This document shows, one piece after another, positions 47,030 to 56,283 of a stretch of 64,000 bases of DNA. The position numbers and the translations under genes are program-made. The DNA comes from Rhodococcus sp. Z13 (GTDB lineage: Bacteria > Actinomycetota > Actinomycetes > Mycobacteriales > Mycobacteriaceae): NCBI RefSeq assembly GCF_025837095.1, contig NZ_CP107551.1, positions 2,536,668 through 2,600,667 on the forward strand. Reading direction: 5' to 3'. The notes beneath the pieces were generated by a model that saw nothing but the letters and a program-made list of their open reading frames with translations, was not told where the DNA came from and searched no databases. The stretch's first letter is position 1, and every line of letters starts with the position of its first letter.

Positions 47030-47698
47030 CTACCTGCGGTGCGCCAGGCGCCGGACGGCCCGGTCGCCGATCGACTGCATGATCTGCACCATCACGATGA
47101 GCACGATCACCGCGAGCAACAGCACCGGGGTGTTGAACCGCTGGTAGCCGTAGACGATCGCGAAGTCGCCGAGCCCCCCGCCACCGATGACACCGGCCAT
47201 GGCGGAGTACCCCACCAGCAGCACCAGGGTGAGGGTCGCGCCGGACACCAGCGGGGACATCGCCTCGGGCAGGAGCACCTTGCGGATGATCTGCGCGTTC
47301 GTCGCGCCCATCGCCTGGGCGGCCTCCACCCGGCCCTTGGGTACCTCCCGCAGCGCCGCCTCCACGATGCGCCCGAAGAACGGGATCGCACCGATCGTCA
47401 GCGGCACGATCGCCGCGGTCGGGCCGATCGCGGTGCCCACCACGAAGCGGGTGAAGCCGATGAGCGCGATCAGCAGGATCAGGAAGGGCAGCGACCGGAA
47501 CAGGTTCACGATCACCCCCAGCACGGTGTTGAGCGCGCGCTGCGGCCACAACCCGGCCGGGGACGTCAGATGGAGGACGATGCCGACCAGCACACCGCCG
47601 ACGACGGTGAGCACGAACGACACCAGCACCATGTAGAGCGTCTCGAGCGTCGCCTCCCACACCTCGGGGAACGCGTCGTACCACTGCAGTTTGTTCAT
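47030..47698 (-). CDS. metI: Methionine ABC transporter permease MetI
   Basis: A 222-residue permease of the MetI family with five to six helices. The family pattern is FRSLPFLILLIALIGFTRFVVGTAIG, and the EAA loop EAAQAMGATNAQIIRKVLLPEA docks the ATPase. It imports methionine or its derivatives with MetN and MetQ. ATG 47698 lies 13 bp after the metN stop. A T-tailed terminator follows. Confidence 0.95.
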   Translation of the reverse strand: MNKLQWYDAFPEVWEATLETLYMVLVSFVLTVVGGVLVGIVLHLTSPAGLWPQRALNTVLGVIVNLFRSLPFLILLIALIGFTRFVVGTAIGPTAAIVPLTIGAIPFFGRIVEAALREVPKGRVEAAQAMGATNAQIIRKVLLPEAMSPLVSGATLTLVLLVGYSAMAGVIGGGGLGDFAIVYGYQRFNTPVLLLAVIVLIVMVQIMQSIGDRAVRRLAHRR

Positions 47699-47711
47699 CG
47701 CTCGCGCGTCC

Positions 47712-48731
47712 TCATTCGGTGAGCCCCTCCAGTTCCGTCTCCCTGCCCCACGCCAGCGACAGATAGGGCCGCTCCGCCACGAACCGTTCGACGTGGGCGC
47801 GGTCCGTCCCCTCCACGAACCGCAACCGCATGCGGCCGACGGTGACGCTGCCGACCTGCTCGACCCGGCCGCCGACGACGGCGACATCGGCGTCGAGCGT
47901 GCGGATCATGTCCGCCAGCCACGGTCCGTGCGCGGCCTCCCCGATCGCCGTGACCAGCGCGGTGTCCGCACTCGACCCGGCCGACGGGTCGGTGCCGACC
48001 GGCACCAGGGCGTGCCCGAGCGCCGAGTCCGGATCGGCGACCAGGTCGACGATCCGGCCGGTCTCCACGACACGGCCGGCGTCGAGCCGGGCCGCGGACG
48101 TGCAGATGCGGCGCAGCACCCCCAGCTCGTGGGTGATGACCACGACCGTCACGCCCAGGCGCCGGTTGACCTCGGCGACGAGGTCGAGCACCTGGTCGGT
48201 GGTGTCGGGATCGAGTGCGCTGGTCGCCTCGTCGCACAGCAGCACCTCGGGTTCGGCGGCGAGGGCGCGGGCGATGCCCACCCGCTGCTGCTGGCCGCCC
48301 GACAACTGGGAGGGGAAGGTCTCCTCCTTGCCGGACAGGCCCACCAGGTCCAGCAGTTCCAGTGCGCGCGTGCGGCGCTGCTGCTTGCCGACCCCGGCCA
48401 CCTCGAGGGGGAACTCGACGTTGCGGAGCACCGTCCGCGAGTGCAGCAGGTTGAACTGCTGGAACACCGTGCCGATCCGCCGGCGGGCCGCGCGCAGCTG
48501 CGCACCGGACAGGGTGGACAGGTCGTCCTCACCGAGGAGGATGCGGCCGGAGGTGGGCTTCTCGAGCAGGTTCAGGCAGCGCAGAAGTGTGGACTTGCCC
48601 GACCCGGACGGCCCGACGATGCCGTAGATCTCCCCGTCCGGGATCTGCAGCGACACGCCGCGCAGGGCCGTGACCTCCCCGGCGCGTCCGGCACCGGGGT
48701 AGGTCTTGACGAGGTTCTCGACGACGATCAT
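47712..48731 (-). CDS. metN: Methionine ABC transporter ATP-binding protein MetN
   Basis: A 339-residue ATPase: Walker [11 protein letters not shown]-loop FQQFNLLHSRTV, signature LSGGQQQR, Walker B VLLCDEATSALDP and H-loop VITHELGVLRRI. A C-terminal NIL domain (about 260-335: VTAIGEAAHGPWLADMIRTL, VGSVTVGRMRLRFVEG) is the regulatory domain that senses cytoplasmic methionine in characterised MetN proteins. ATG 48731 overlaps the last base of the metQ stop (TGATG). Confidence 0.96.
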   Translation of the reverse strand: MIVVENLVKTYPGAGRAGEVTALRGVSLQIPDGEIYGIVGPSGSGKSTLLRCLNLLEKPTSGRILLGEDDLSTLSGAQLRAARRRIGTVFQQFNLLHSRTVLRNVEFPLEVAGVGKQQRRTRALELLDLVGLSGKEETFPSQLSGGQQQRVGIARALAAEPEVLLCDEATSALDPDTTDQVLDLVAEVNRRLGVTVVVITHELGVLRRICTSAARLDAGRVVETGRIVDLVADPDSALGHALVPVGTDPSAGSSADTALVTAIGEAAHGPWLADMIRTLDADVAVVGGRVEQVGSVTVGRMRLRFVEGTDRAHVERFVAERPYLSLAWGRETELEGLTE

Positions 48732-49570
48732 CAGTTGGTCGAGTGGACCGGGACGACCGAACCGGAGTAGTTCTCCTCGATCCAGGCCGCGGTCTCCGGC
48801 GACTCGAGGGCCTCGGCGAGCGCGACGACGACCGCGTCGTTCTCGTTCTCGTCGCGGACCACGAGCAGGTTGGCGAACGGGTTGTCCTCGGCCTCCTCGA
48901 CGAAGATGGCGTCCTCGGCGGGGGTCAGGCCAGCCTCGAGGGCGTAGTTCGAGTTGATGACCGCGGCGGTGATCTGGGCGTCGCCGAGCTGACGCGCGAT
49001 CTGGGCACGCTCGATGCCGACGATGTTCAGGTTCTTCGGGTTGGACTTGATGTTGGACTCGGTCACGACCGACAGGTCGGCATCCTCGAAGGGCACGTCC
49101 ATCTCGAGCAGACCGGCCGATTCGAGCAGGTAGAGCGCCCGCGCGAAGTTGGTGGTGTCGCGCGGCACGGCGATGGTGTCGCCGTCCTCGATCCGGTCCA
49201 GCGAGTCGATCTTGTCGGAGTACAGGCCGATGGGCTCGAGGTGCACGTCGGCGACCGCGACGAGGTTGTCGACGCCCTTCTGCTTCTGCCAGTCGATCAG
49301 GTACGGCTCGTGCTGGAAGTAGTTGGCGTCGACGTCGCCGGCCTCGAGAAGCTCGTTGGCGTCGACCTCACCGGTGATCTCCACGATGTCGAGGTCGTAG
49401 TCGCCCAGCGCCCCGCTGTTCTCGATCTGCTCGAGGATCTCGACGTGCGGCGTGGACGAGGCCGCGATCCGGAGGGTGGTTCCGTCGCCTCCCTCGGAGG
49501 ACGAGCAGGCCGCGAGGCCCGCGGCGAGGGTGAGTGCAGCGGACGCGACGACGATTCGGCGCAGGGACAT
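48731..49570 (-). CDS. metQ: Methionine-binding lipoprotein MetQ (NlpA family)
   Basis: A 279-residue substrate-binding protein with a lipoprotein signal (MSLRRIVVASAALTLAAGLAAC, split here; lipid-accepting Cys22). Family pattern: LRIAASSTPHVEILEQI, DVDANYFQHEPYLIDWQK, VHLEPIGLYSDK, IAVPRDTTNFARALYLLE and NSNYALEAGL. GGAAGG lies upstream of ATG 49570. Only 54 bp separate it from the oxygenase gene upstream on the same strand, suggesting co-transcription. Confidence 0.95.
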   Translation of the reverse strand: MSLRRIVVASAALTLAAGLAACSSSEGGDGTTLRIAASSTPHVEILEQIENSGALGDYDLDIVEITGEVDANELLEAGDVDANYFQHEPYLIDWQKQKGVDNLVAVADVHLEPIGLYSDKIDSLDRIEDGDTIAVPRDTTNFARALYLLESAGLLEMDVPFEDADLSVVTESNIKSNPKNLNIVGIERAQIARQLGDAQITAAVINSNYALEAGLTPAEDAIFVEEAEDNPFANLLVVRDENENDAVVVALAEALESPETAAWIEENYSGSVVPVHSTN

Positions 49571-49624
49571 CGGCGAGAACCTTCCGTGTAACGGTACGAG
49601 GTGGTCGTGGACGATCGGATTCGA

Positions 49625-50650
49625 TTATCGAGCGGCGGCGAAGTTGCGGAGGAGTTCCGCGTGAAAACGCTCCGCCACGTTGGGGTGGGCCCGCAGCCGG
49701 GACTTGAGTGCGTTGAGCCCGTAGAGCGCGTGCAGGGTTCCGCCGTGTTCGTCGGGGCCGACACCGCGGGCCTCCGCGGCGAGTTCGGCCGGCAGGTCGA
49801 CGGCGGGCAACGCCTGGTCGAGACCGGGATTGAGGAAGAACGGCAGCGACACCCGGTCGGTGTCGGCCGCGGGCGGGAGCACCCGGTGCACGGTCGCCTT
49901 GAGGTAACCCCCGGTGGCGACCTCGAGCAGCTCCCCGATGTTGACGATGAAATGTCCTGGCAGAGGATCGATCTCGACCCACTCACCGTCACGCTCGACC
50001 TGGAAGCCGGTGCTGCCGGGTTCCGGGTAGAGCAGGGTCAGCGCACCGACGTCCTTGTGGCTGCCGACGCCCTGGTCGGTGACGGAGCCGTCGTGGCCGG
50101 GATAGCGGGCGATCTTCAGCAGCGGGTCGGGGGCGGCGAACGCCTCGGCGAAGTGGTCGGCGGGGGCGCCGAGGGACTCGGCCCACGCGCTGATCAGCCG
50201 CTGACCGACCTGCTCGGCCTCGTCGATCCACCGCAGGGCGAGTTCGCGCAGCCGGGGGATGCGGGCGGGCCACAGGTTGGGTCCGTGCAGCACCTCCCAG
50301 GGACGGTCGGGGTGGATCTCGGCGACGGCGTGGCGTTCCGGGCCGATGTCGAGCTGCTCCCGCCAGTCGATGTACCCCTGGGTGCGTTCCCCGCCGACGC
50401 GGGTGTAGCCGCGGAACTGCGGTGAGTTGACGTTCTCGATCTCGAGCTTGTCGGCTTCCGGCAGCGCGAAGAACTCCCGCGCGACCGCGATCAGTTCCTC
50501 GGCGAAGGCGGGATCGATGCCGTGCCCGGCGAGATGGAAGAAACCGATCTCGTGGGTGACTTCGCGGAGCCGGCCGAGCAGGGCCGCGCGGGTCTCGGCG
50601 TCACCGTCGAGTTCGGACAGGTCGATGACGGGCAGGACCGAGTCGGACAT
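49625..50650 (-). CDS. 2-oxoglutarate/Fe(II) oxygenase, isopenicillin N synthase family
   Basis: A 341-residue DIOX_N plus 2OG-FeII_Oxy protein. The iron ligands are H198 and D200 in GSHKDVGALT and H255 in KATVHRVLPP. R266 and S268 in DRVSLPFF would bind 2-oxoglutarate. The N-terminal part has GFFHLAGHGIDPAF, typical of the family. The substrate is unknown; no beta-lactam synthesis genes are present. AAGGATG precedes ATG 50650. A polycysteine leader ORF lies 140 bp upstream and metQNI follows on the same strand, so a sulfur-compound substrate is a reasonable inference. Confidence 0.9.
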   Translation of the reverse strand: MSDSVLPVIDLSELDGDAETRAALLGRLREVTHEIGFFHLAGHGIDPAFAEELIAVAREFFALPEADKLEIENVNSPQFRGYTRVGGERTQGYIDWREQLDIGPERHAVAEIHPDRPWEVLHGPNLWPARIPRLRELALRWIDEAEQVGQRLISAWAESLGAPADHFAEAFAAPDPLLKIARYPGHDGSVTDQGVGSHKDVGALTLLYPEPGSTGFQVERDGEWVEIDPLPGHFIVNIGELLEVATGGYLKATVHRVLPPAADTDRVSLPFFLNPGLDQALPAVDLPAELAAEARGVGPDEHGGTLHALYGLNALKSRLRAHPNVAERFHAELLRNFAAAR

Positions 50651-50790
50651 GATCATCCTTCTTTCGAAACACATCGTGCGCCCGAGAAGAGCCACGGGCC
50701 GCACAGGACGGGTCTTTGCGACACCCCACGGCGGTCGGCGACGGCGCGAGAAATGCGGAGGGCGGGACCCCGAGGACGGGACGGGTCGGG

Positions 50791-50868
50791 TCAGCGACAA
50801 CAACACGCGGGAGCCACGACGCCCTGAAGGCGTGTGCTCACAACCTGCGTGCACGCGTTGCCGAACAT
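50791..50868 (-). CDS. 25-codon leader peptide ending in a Cys-Cys-Cys tract
   Basis: ATG 50868 follows a near-perfect ribosome site (GGAGGGAAC directly before ATG). The frame encodes 25 residues and ends PACCCR then TGA at 50791. The three cysteines are all TGT, a rare codon in DNA of this GC content, placed just before the stop. A strong upstream stem (GGCCCC-GTC-GGGGCC, 50883-50897) precedes it, and a GCCCG/CGGGC stem lies just ahead of the oxygenase ribosome site. Cysteine-rich leader ORFs acting as cysteine-responsive attenuators are known in mycobacteria. The rest of 50651-51011 shows no gene. Confidence 0.7.
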   Translation of the reverse strand: MFGNACTQVVSTRLQGVVAPACCCR

Positions 50869-51011
50869 GTTCCCTCCGATGAGGCCCCGACGGGGCCCTA
50901 CTACGACACGGAACCACGATGTGGTCGTGATCGAGGCTAATCGCCTTCGGTGCCACCGGGCAAATCGCCCTGCCTCCGGCGCGGCCGGCCGATCACCCGG
51001 CCGCGGTCCCG

Positions 51012-51893
51012 TCACTCCCCGACCGGGCGCCGCGGCGGGAAGTGGCGGATGAGCCCTTCCTGCACGACGGTCGCGACGAGTTCACCCTCGAGCGTGAAGT
51101 AGCGGCCCGTCGCCATGCCGCGGGACCCGGCGGCGACCGGGGACTCCGTCGCGTACAGGTGCCATTCGTCGAAGCGCAGCGGCCGGTGGAACCAGATCGA
51201 GTGGTTCACGGTGGCGGCGACGATGCGGTCGAGGCCCCAGGACAGGCCGTGCGTGGTGAGGATCGAGTCGAGCACGGTGGTGTCCGAGGCATAGCCGAGA
51301 GTCGCGACGTGCAGCAACGGATCGTCGGGCAGGTCGCCGTCGGCGCGCATCCACACACGGTTGTGCCCGAGTGTCTTGCCGCTGTCGCGCAGTACCCAGG
51401 CGGGGTCGTTGGCGTACCGCATGTCGATGGGTTTGAGGGCGCCGACGAAATGCGGCAGTTTGTCCTCGAATCCGCGCAGGCGTTCACCGAGCGGCGGAAG
51501 CGCTTCGGGCAGTGGCACTTCCGGAACGGTCACCGAGTGTTCGAGACCCTTGCCCCACCGCTGGAAGGCGGCGAGCATGACGAACAGTTCCTGCCCGTCC
51601 TGGTAGGCGGTGACCATGCGGTTGGCGAAATCGCGCCCGTCACGGTGTGTGACGACGTGGTAGTCGATCGGCTGCTTCACGTCGCCGCCGCGGATGAAGT
51701 GCGCATTGACGGCGTGCACGGGCCGGTCCCCCACCGTGCGTCCCGCGGCGACGATCGCCTGCGCGACGAGTTGCCCCCCGAAGGTGCGGCTCGCGACCTG
51801 TGCCGGATGCTCACCGCGGAAGACGTTCTCCTCGACCTGATCGAGGTCGAGCAGGTCGAGGAGGACGTCGAGATCCGTGCCCGGTTGCGTCAC
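51012..51893 (-). CDS. tesB: Acyl-CoA thioesterase II
   Basis: A 293-residue double-hotdog thioesterase that hydrolyses acyl-CoA to free acid and CoA. It has the N-terminal hotdog (RGEHPAQVASRTFGGQLVAQAIVAA, HAVNAHFIRGGDVKQPIDY) and C-terminal hotdog (LLHVATLGYASDTTVLDSIL, ATVNHSIWFHRPLRFDEWHLYATESP). GTG 51893 overlaps the pyk stop (GTGA), so translation is coupled to pyruvate kinase, an order also found in Mycobacterium (pykA-tesB1). Confidence 0.95.
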   Translation of the reverse strand: MTQPGTDLDVLLDLLDLDQVEENVFRGEHPAQVASRTFGGQLVAQAIVAAGRTVGDRPVHAVNAHFIRGGDVKQPIDYHVVTHRDGRDFANRMVTAYQDGQELFVMLAAFQRWGKGLEHSVTVPEVPLPEALPPLGERLRGFEDKLPHFVGALKPIDMRYANDPAWVLRDSGKTLGHNRVWMRADGDLPDDPLLHVATLGYASDTTVLDSILTTHGLSWGLDRIVAATVNHSIWFHRPLRFDEWHLYATESPVAAGSRGMATGRYFTLEGELVATVVQEGLIRHFPPRRPVGE

Positions 51894-53311
51894 CGGGTGT
51901 CTTTCTCACCGAGGCGGTGCACGTGGATCAGGTTGGTCGAGCCGGAGCGTCCCGGAGGCGCACCGGCGACGATGACGACGAGGTCGCCGCGCTGGTACCG
52001 CCCGAGCGAGAGCAGCGCCGCGTCGACCTGCTCGACCATCTGGTCGGTGGTGTCCACCGGCTCCACCGAGAAGGTCTCGGTGCCCCAGGTCAGCGCCAGC
52101 TGGTTGCGGATCTGCGGCACCGGGGTGAAGGCGAGCAGCGGCAGCGGGGTGTGCAGGCGCGCGAGGCGGCGCACGGTGTCGCCCGACTGGGTGAAGGCGA
52201 CGAGCGCCTTCGCGTCGAGCCGCTCGCCGATGTCGCGGGCGGCGTAGGAGATGACGCCGCGCTTGGTGCGCGGAACGTGCGTCAGCGCAGGCACTTCCGT
52301 GGAATCACCTTCGACCGCGGCGATGATGCGGGCCATGGTGCGGACCGTCTCGACGGGGAACTTGCCGACGGAGGTCTCACCGGAGAGCATCACGGCATCG
52401 GCGCCGTCGAGGACGGCGTTGGCGACGTCGGAGGCCTCGGCGCGGGTGGGCCGCGAGTTCTCGATCATCGACTCGAGCATCTGCGTCGCGACGATGACGG
52501 GCTTGGCGTTCTCACGCGCGATCTGGATCGCGCGCTTCTGCACCAACGGCACCTCTTCGAGCGGGAGCTCGACACCGAGGTCGCCGCGGGCGACCATCAC
52601 CGCGTCGAAGGCGAGCACCACGGCCTCGAGGTTCTCGACGGCTTCGGGCTTCTCGAGTTTGGCGATCACCGGGACGCGGCGGCCCACGCGGTCCATCACC
52701 TCGTGGACGAGTTCGATGTCCGCCGGGGACCGCACGAACGACAGTGCGATGAAGTCGACACCGAGGCGCAGCGCGAATTCGAGGTCCTCGATGTCCTTCT
52801 CGGACAGCGCCGGCACGGAGACGTTCATGCCGGGCAGCGAGACGCCCTTGTTGTTGCTGACCGGGCCACCCTCGGTGACGCGGCAGACGACGTCGTTGCC
52901 CTCGACCGCCTCGACGACCAGACCGACCTTGCCGTCGTCGACGAGCAGTCGGTCGCCGGCCACGGCGTCCTGGGCGAGTTGCTTGTAGGTGGTGGAGACG
53001 CGGTCGTGATCACCGTCGACGTCGTCGACGGTGATCCGCACGACCTCCCCGTGCTCCCAGACCGTGCTTCCCTCGGCGAAGCGTCCCAGGCGGATCTTGG
53101 GACCCTGCAGGTCGGCGAGGATGCCGACCGCGTGCCCGGATTCCTCCGCGGCCGCGCGGACCCGGTTGTAGTGGCCCTCGTGGTCGGAGTGTTCTCCGTG
53201 GCTGAAGTTCAGGCGGGCGACGTCCATACCGGCGTCGACCAGTTTCCGCAGGACGTCGGGGTCGGCTGTGGCCGGCCCCATGGTGCAAACGATCTTGGTG
53301 CGTCGAGTCAC
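51890..53311 (-). CDS. pyk: Pyruvate kinase
   Basis: A 473-residue glycolytic enzyme converting phosphoenolpyruvate and ADP to pyruvate and ATP. Recognisable parts are the N-terminal RRTKIVCTMGPAT, MDVARLNFSHG, the active-site IAKLEKPEAVENL (catalytic Lys), VMVARGDLGVELP and ATQMLESMIENSRPTRAE. The C-terminal allosteric domain begins near residue 340. GTG 53311 is supported by TAGGCT 6 nt upstream. No T-tract terminator separates it from tesB, which overlaps its stop. Confidence 0.98.
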   Translation of the reverse strand: MTRRTKIVCTMGPATADPDVLRKLVDAGMDVARLNFSHGEHSDHEGHYNRVRAAAEESGHAVGILADLQGPKIRLGRFAEGSTVWEHGEVVRITVDDVDGDHDRVSTTYKQLAQDAVAGDRLLVDDGKVGLVVEAVEGNDVVCRVTEGGPVSNNKGVSLPGMNVSVPALSEKDIEDLEFALRLGVDFIALSFVRSPADIELVHEVMDRVGRRVPVIAKLEKPEAVENLEAVVLAFDAVMVARGDLGVELPLEEVPLVQKRAIQIARENAKPVIVATQMLESMIENSRPTRAEASDVANAVLDGADAVMLSGETSVGKFPVETVRTMARIIAAVEGDSTEVPALTHVPRTKRGVISYAARDIGERLDAKALVAFTQSGDTVRRLARLHTPLPLLAFTPVPQIRNQLALTWGTETFSVEPVDTTDQMVEQVDAALLSLGRYQRGDLVVIVAGAPPGRSGSTNLIHVHRLGEKDTR

Positions 53312-53317
53312 GATTCG

Positions 53318-53323
53318 AGCCTA
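53318..53323 (-). promoter_or_regulatory. -10 element of pyk, leaderless
   Basis: TAGGCT on the minus strand ends 6 nt before the GTG start of pyk. No ribosome site is visible. Confidence 0.6.
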
Positions 53324-53419
53324 GTCGTCACCGCGCTCACCCTCCATTCCGGTCCCCGGGTCGCGTGTCGCCCGCCGGAAACGGGCGGCACGCGACCACC
53401 GGGAGGGATGCCTCGGGGG

Positions 53420-53469
53420 CACGGCGCCGGTGGCGCCTCAAGGGCACGGCGCCGGTGGCGCCTCAAGGG
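53420..53469. repeat. 25-bp tandem duplication across the TM2 gene stop codon
   Basis: Units 53420-53444 and 53445-53469 are identical, and part of a further copy precedes them at 53411-53419. The TGA of the TM2 protein gene (complement of 53463-53465) lies in one unit and is copied in the other. Each unit contains a GGCGCC-GGT-GGCGCC stem. Confidence 0.9.
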
Positions 53470-54392
53470 CGCAGCGGGCGTCCGTACTCGTCGCGAACCT
53501 TGCCGGTGAGCATGAGGATGCCGTCGATCAGCGGCCAGATACCGCCGATGCCGCACGTGAGCCAGGTGACGGCGATCTGTGCGACCGCGAGACCCGGCTG
53601 GTTCAGGTAGAACCGCCCGGCACCGAACGCGCCGAGCAGGATCTCGAGCACGCCGGCCGTGACCTTGCTCTTGTCGGAGTACGGCTCACCGGTGTAGGGG
53701 TCGCGGCCGTAGGGCGCGGACGGGTCGGCGAAGCCGTACATCGAGGCGGGACCGTAGCCGGCCGGCGGCCCGTAGGGTGGGCCGGGCGGAGGCCCGTAGG
53801 GCGACGCGCCCGTGGGCCCGTAGGGCGACGCGCCCGTGGGTGCCTGCCCGTAGGCGGGCGGCGGTGTCGGGCCGCCGGAGGGTGCCTGCGGGGGCTGTCC
53901 GGGCGGGGGTGATCCGATCGGGTACTGCGGGTCGGGTGTGCCGTAGACCGGACCCGCTCCGGTCGCGCCCTGCTCGCCGTAGGGGTAGTCGCCCGGCGGC
54001 GGATAGTCGGACTGGTGGTCCGCCGGCGGCGGGTAGCTCGGGGTGGTGCCCCAGCCGGGGCCGTTGCCGACACCGGAGTAGGTGTCCCAGCCCGGCCCCG
54101 GGGTGCCGGTGGCCCCGCCGAGGGTCTCGGCGGTGGGCGGTTGTTCCGACAGCGACGCCTGGGCGGTGGCGTCGTAGTCGAAGGTGCGGCCCAGATCCAG
54201 GGGCCGGGTGGACGAATCGTGCTCCGGCGCTGCGGTGTCCGATCCCTTGTTCAGGCCGACGGTCGGGTTCTGCTCGGGCGCCGGGTTCTGCTCGGGCACC
54301 GACGTCCCGTTGTCGGAACTCTTGCGCAGGTCCGGCTTCGTCGACTCCGCGTCGGGCTTTCCCGACGCTTCCCCCGGGTCCTGTGTCGTCAC
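53463..54392 (-). CDS. TM2-domain membrane protein with a Pro/Gly/Tyr-rich N-terminal region
   Basis: A 309-residue protein. The first 240 residues are low-complexity and Pro/Gly/Tyr-rich, including the near-repeat [16 protein letters not shown] encoded by a 24-bp direct duplication. The C-terminal TM2 domain has two helices ([43 protein letters not shown]) with the conserved [13 protein letters not shown] and DGI motifs. Mycobacteria have a similar protein between lgt and pykA. GTG 54392 overlaps the lgt stop. Function unknown; low-complexity N-termini of this kind often mediate envelope interactions. Confidence 0.9.
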   Translation of the reverse strand: MTTQDPGEASGKPDAESTKPDLRKSSDNGTSVPEQNPAPEQNPTVGLNKGSDTAAPEHDSSTRPLDLGRTFDYDATAQASLSEQPPTAETLGGATGTPGPGWDTYSGVGNGPGWGTTPSYPPPADHQSDYPPPGDYPYGEQGATGAGPVYGTPDPQYPIGSPPPGQPPQAPSGGPTPPPAYGQAPTGASPYGPTGASPYGPPPGPPYGPPAGYGPASMYGFADPSAPYGRDPYTGEPYSDKSKVTAGVLEILLGAFGAGRFYLNQPGLAVAQIAVTWLTCGIGGIWPLIDGILMLTGKVRDEYGRPLRP

Positions 54393-55483
54393 GAATGATC
54401 CCCTTCGCTCTCGCCGGACGTGCTGGCGTCGTCGACTCTACCGGCGGATGCGGACGCATCGGGCGAGCCGGATTTCGCGGCGCGCTCCCCCGTCTTCACC
54501 TCCGCCTTGGCGTCGGTCTTCACCTCGGTCTCGCCGGAGTCCTTCGCCTCGGTCCCGTCGGAAGCCTTCTCGTCGGCGGTCGGCGCCGCCTCGGCCGTGC
54601 CCTCGGTGGCGGTGGCCGGGCTCAGGCTCGCGGGATCCTCCCGGCCCTTGCGGCCGAAGATCACGTACGCGACCGCGAGGACGAACACGATGCCGGAGAT
54701 GAAGCTGTTGATCCGGATGCCGCCGATCTCGGTGGCGGGATCGGTGCGCATCAGCTCGATCCAGAAGCGGCCCGCGCAGTAACCCGCCACGTAGAGGGCG
54801 AACAGGCGGCCGTGGCCGATCGTGAACCGGCGGTCGATCAGCACCAGCAGCACGACGACCGCGACGTTCCACAGCAGCTCGTACAGGAAGGTCGGGTGCA
54901 CGACGAAGGCGACCTCGCCCGTGGACACCCCGTCCACCAGGCCGGGGGCGACCTGCCCGGCGTCGTTGCGGCGCTCGTAGATCTCGAGTCCCCACGGCAG
55001 GGTGGTCTCCCCGCCGTAGAGCTCCTGGTTGAACCAGTTGCCGAGCCGACCGATGGCCTGGGCCAGCAGGATGGGCGGGGCGAGGGCGTCACCGAAGGCC
55101 GGCAGCGGGATGCCGCGGCGGCGGCAGCCGATCCACGCACCCACCGCGCCCAGCGCGACGGCTCCCCAGATGCCGAGACCGCCCTGCCAGATCTTCAGGG
55201 CGTCGACGGGGCTCGCGCCGGCACCGAAGTACTTCTGCCAGTCGGTGAGCACGTGGTAGAGCCGGCCACCGATCAGACCGAAGGGCACCGCCCACACGGC
55301 GACGTCGAGCACGGTGCCGGGCTGCCCGCCGCGCGCGACCCAGCGGCGCTCGCCCCACCAGATCGCCACGACGATCCCGACGATGATGCACAGGGCGTAG
55401 GCACGCAGGGCGAGCGGCCCCACGTACCAGACGCCCTGCGACGGACTCGGCAGATAGGCCAGTACAGACGCAGTCGATGTCAC
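54389..55483 (-). CDS. lgt: Prolipoprotein diacylglyceryl transferase
   Basis: A 364-residue membrane enzyme that transfers diacylglycerol from phosphatidylglycerol to the lipobox Cys of prolipoproteins. Conserved parts are [25 protein letters not shown], the signature [27 protein letters not shown] in two pieces (essential Arg and Asn), and [11 protein letters not shown]. The last 90 residues (from [13 protein letters not shown]) form a charged tail with the repeat [12 protein letters not shown], longer than in E. coli. GTG 55483 overlaps the trpA stop. Confidence 0.97.
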   Translation of the reverse strand: MTSTASVLAYLPSPSQGVWYVGPLALRAYALCIIVGIVVAIWWGERRWVARGGQPGTVLDVAVWAVPFGLIGGRLYHVLTDWQKYFGAGASPVDALKIWQGGLGIWGAVALGAVGAWIGCRRRGIPLPAFGDALAPPILLAQAIGRLGNWFNQELYGGETTLPWGLEIYERRNDAGQVAPGLVDGVSTGEVAFVVHPTFLYELLWNVAVVVLLVLIDRRFTIGHGRLFALYVAGYCAGRFWIELMRTDPATEIGGIRINSFISGIVFVLAVAYVIFGRKGREDPASLSPATATEGTAEAAPTADEKASDGTEAKDSGETEVKTDAKAEVKTGERAAKSGSPDASASAGRVDDASTSGESEGDHS

Positions 55484-56283
55484 GAGTGCACGTTAGCGGA
55501 GCGAACGCCCTTCGCGAGATCCTGCGTGAGTGCCAGGAGCGCGTCGCGTCCCTCACCGGCGGCGGTGACCAGCGCGGAGCCGACGATGACCCCGTCGGCG
55601 TAGGCGGCGATCTCCGCAGCCTGCTCGCCGTTGCGCACGCCGAGTCCGACACCGACCGGGATGTCCGAGTGTGCACGCACCCGCGCGACGAGTTCGGGAG
55701 CGCGGTTGTCGACGCTGTCGCGGGCGCCGGTGACACCCATGGTCGACGTGGCGTAGACGAAGCCGCGGCACTGGTCGAGGGTGTTGACGAGACGCTCGTT
55801 GGTGGACGAGGGAGCCACCAGGAAGATGCGGCCGAGACCGTACTTGTCGGAAGCGGCGATCCACTCCTCCGCTTCGTCGGGGATCAGGTCCGGGGTGATG
55901 ATGCCGAGACCACCGGCGGCCGCGAGGTCACGGGCGAAGTTCTCGATGCCGTACTTGAGCACGAGGTTCCAGTAGGTCATCACGACGGCGGCGCCGCCGG
56001 CCGCGGTGATCGCCTCGACGGCGGGGAACACGTCGCGCACCCGCACACCGTTGGCGAGCGCCTCGACCGCGGCGTTCTGGATGGTGGTGCCGTCCATGAC
56101 CGGGTCGCTGTAGGGGATGCCGACCTCGACGAGGTCGCAGCCGCCCTCGACGAGCGTCTTCATGGCCTCGATCGAACCCTCGACCGTCGGGTAGCCGACC
56201 GGCAGGTAGCCGACCAGCGCGGCGCGGTTCTCGGCGCGGCAGGTCGCGAAGATCTCGGACAGGCGTTCGTGCGGGGCGCTCAC
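55480..56283 (-). CDS. trpA: Tryptophan synthase alpha subunit
   Basis: A 267-residue TIM barrel that cleaves indole-3-glycerol phosphate to indole, which is channelled to TrpB. Catalytic Glu is in [20 protein letters not shown] (with the catalytic Asp of that region), and later motifs are [21 protein letters not shown] and [12 protein letters not shown] 56283 overlaps the trpB stop in GTGA, as expected for equimolar production. Confidence 0.98.
   Translation of the reverse strand: MSAPHERLSEIFATCRAENRAALVGYLPVGYPTVEGSIEAMKTLVEGGCDLVEVGIPYSDPVMDGTTIQNAAVEALANGVRVRDVFPAVEAITAAGGAAVVMTYWNLVLKYGIENFARDLAAAGGLGIITPDLIPDEAEEWIAASDKYGLGRIFLVAPSSTNERLVNTLDQCRGFVYATSTMGVTGARDSVDNRAPELVARVRAHSDIPVGVGLGVRNGEQAAEIAAYADGVIVGSALVTAAGEGRDALLALTQDLAKGVRSANVHS

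Noticed and set aside
49625-50650. True isopenicillin N synthase
   Set aside because: Only family-level features are visible; ACV synthetase and other beta-lactam genes are absent.
50791-51015. 74-aa frame extending the polycysteine leader upstream
   Set aside because: The upstream part is Arg-rich shadow-type sequence overlapping the region next to tesB. The internal ATG at 50868 with GGAGGG is the better start, giving a 25-aa leader.
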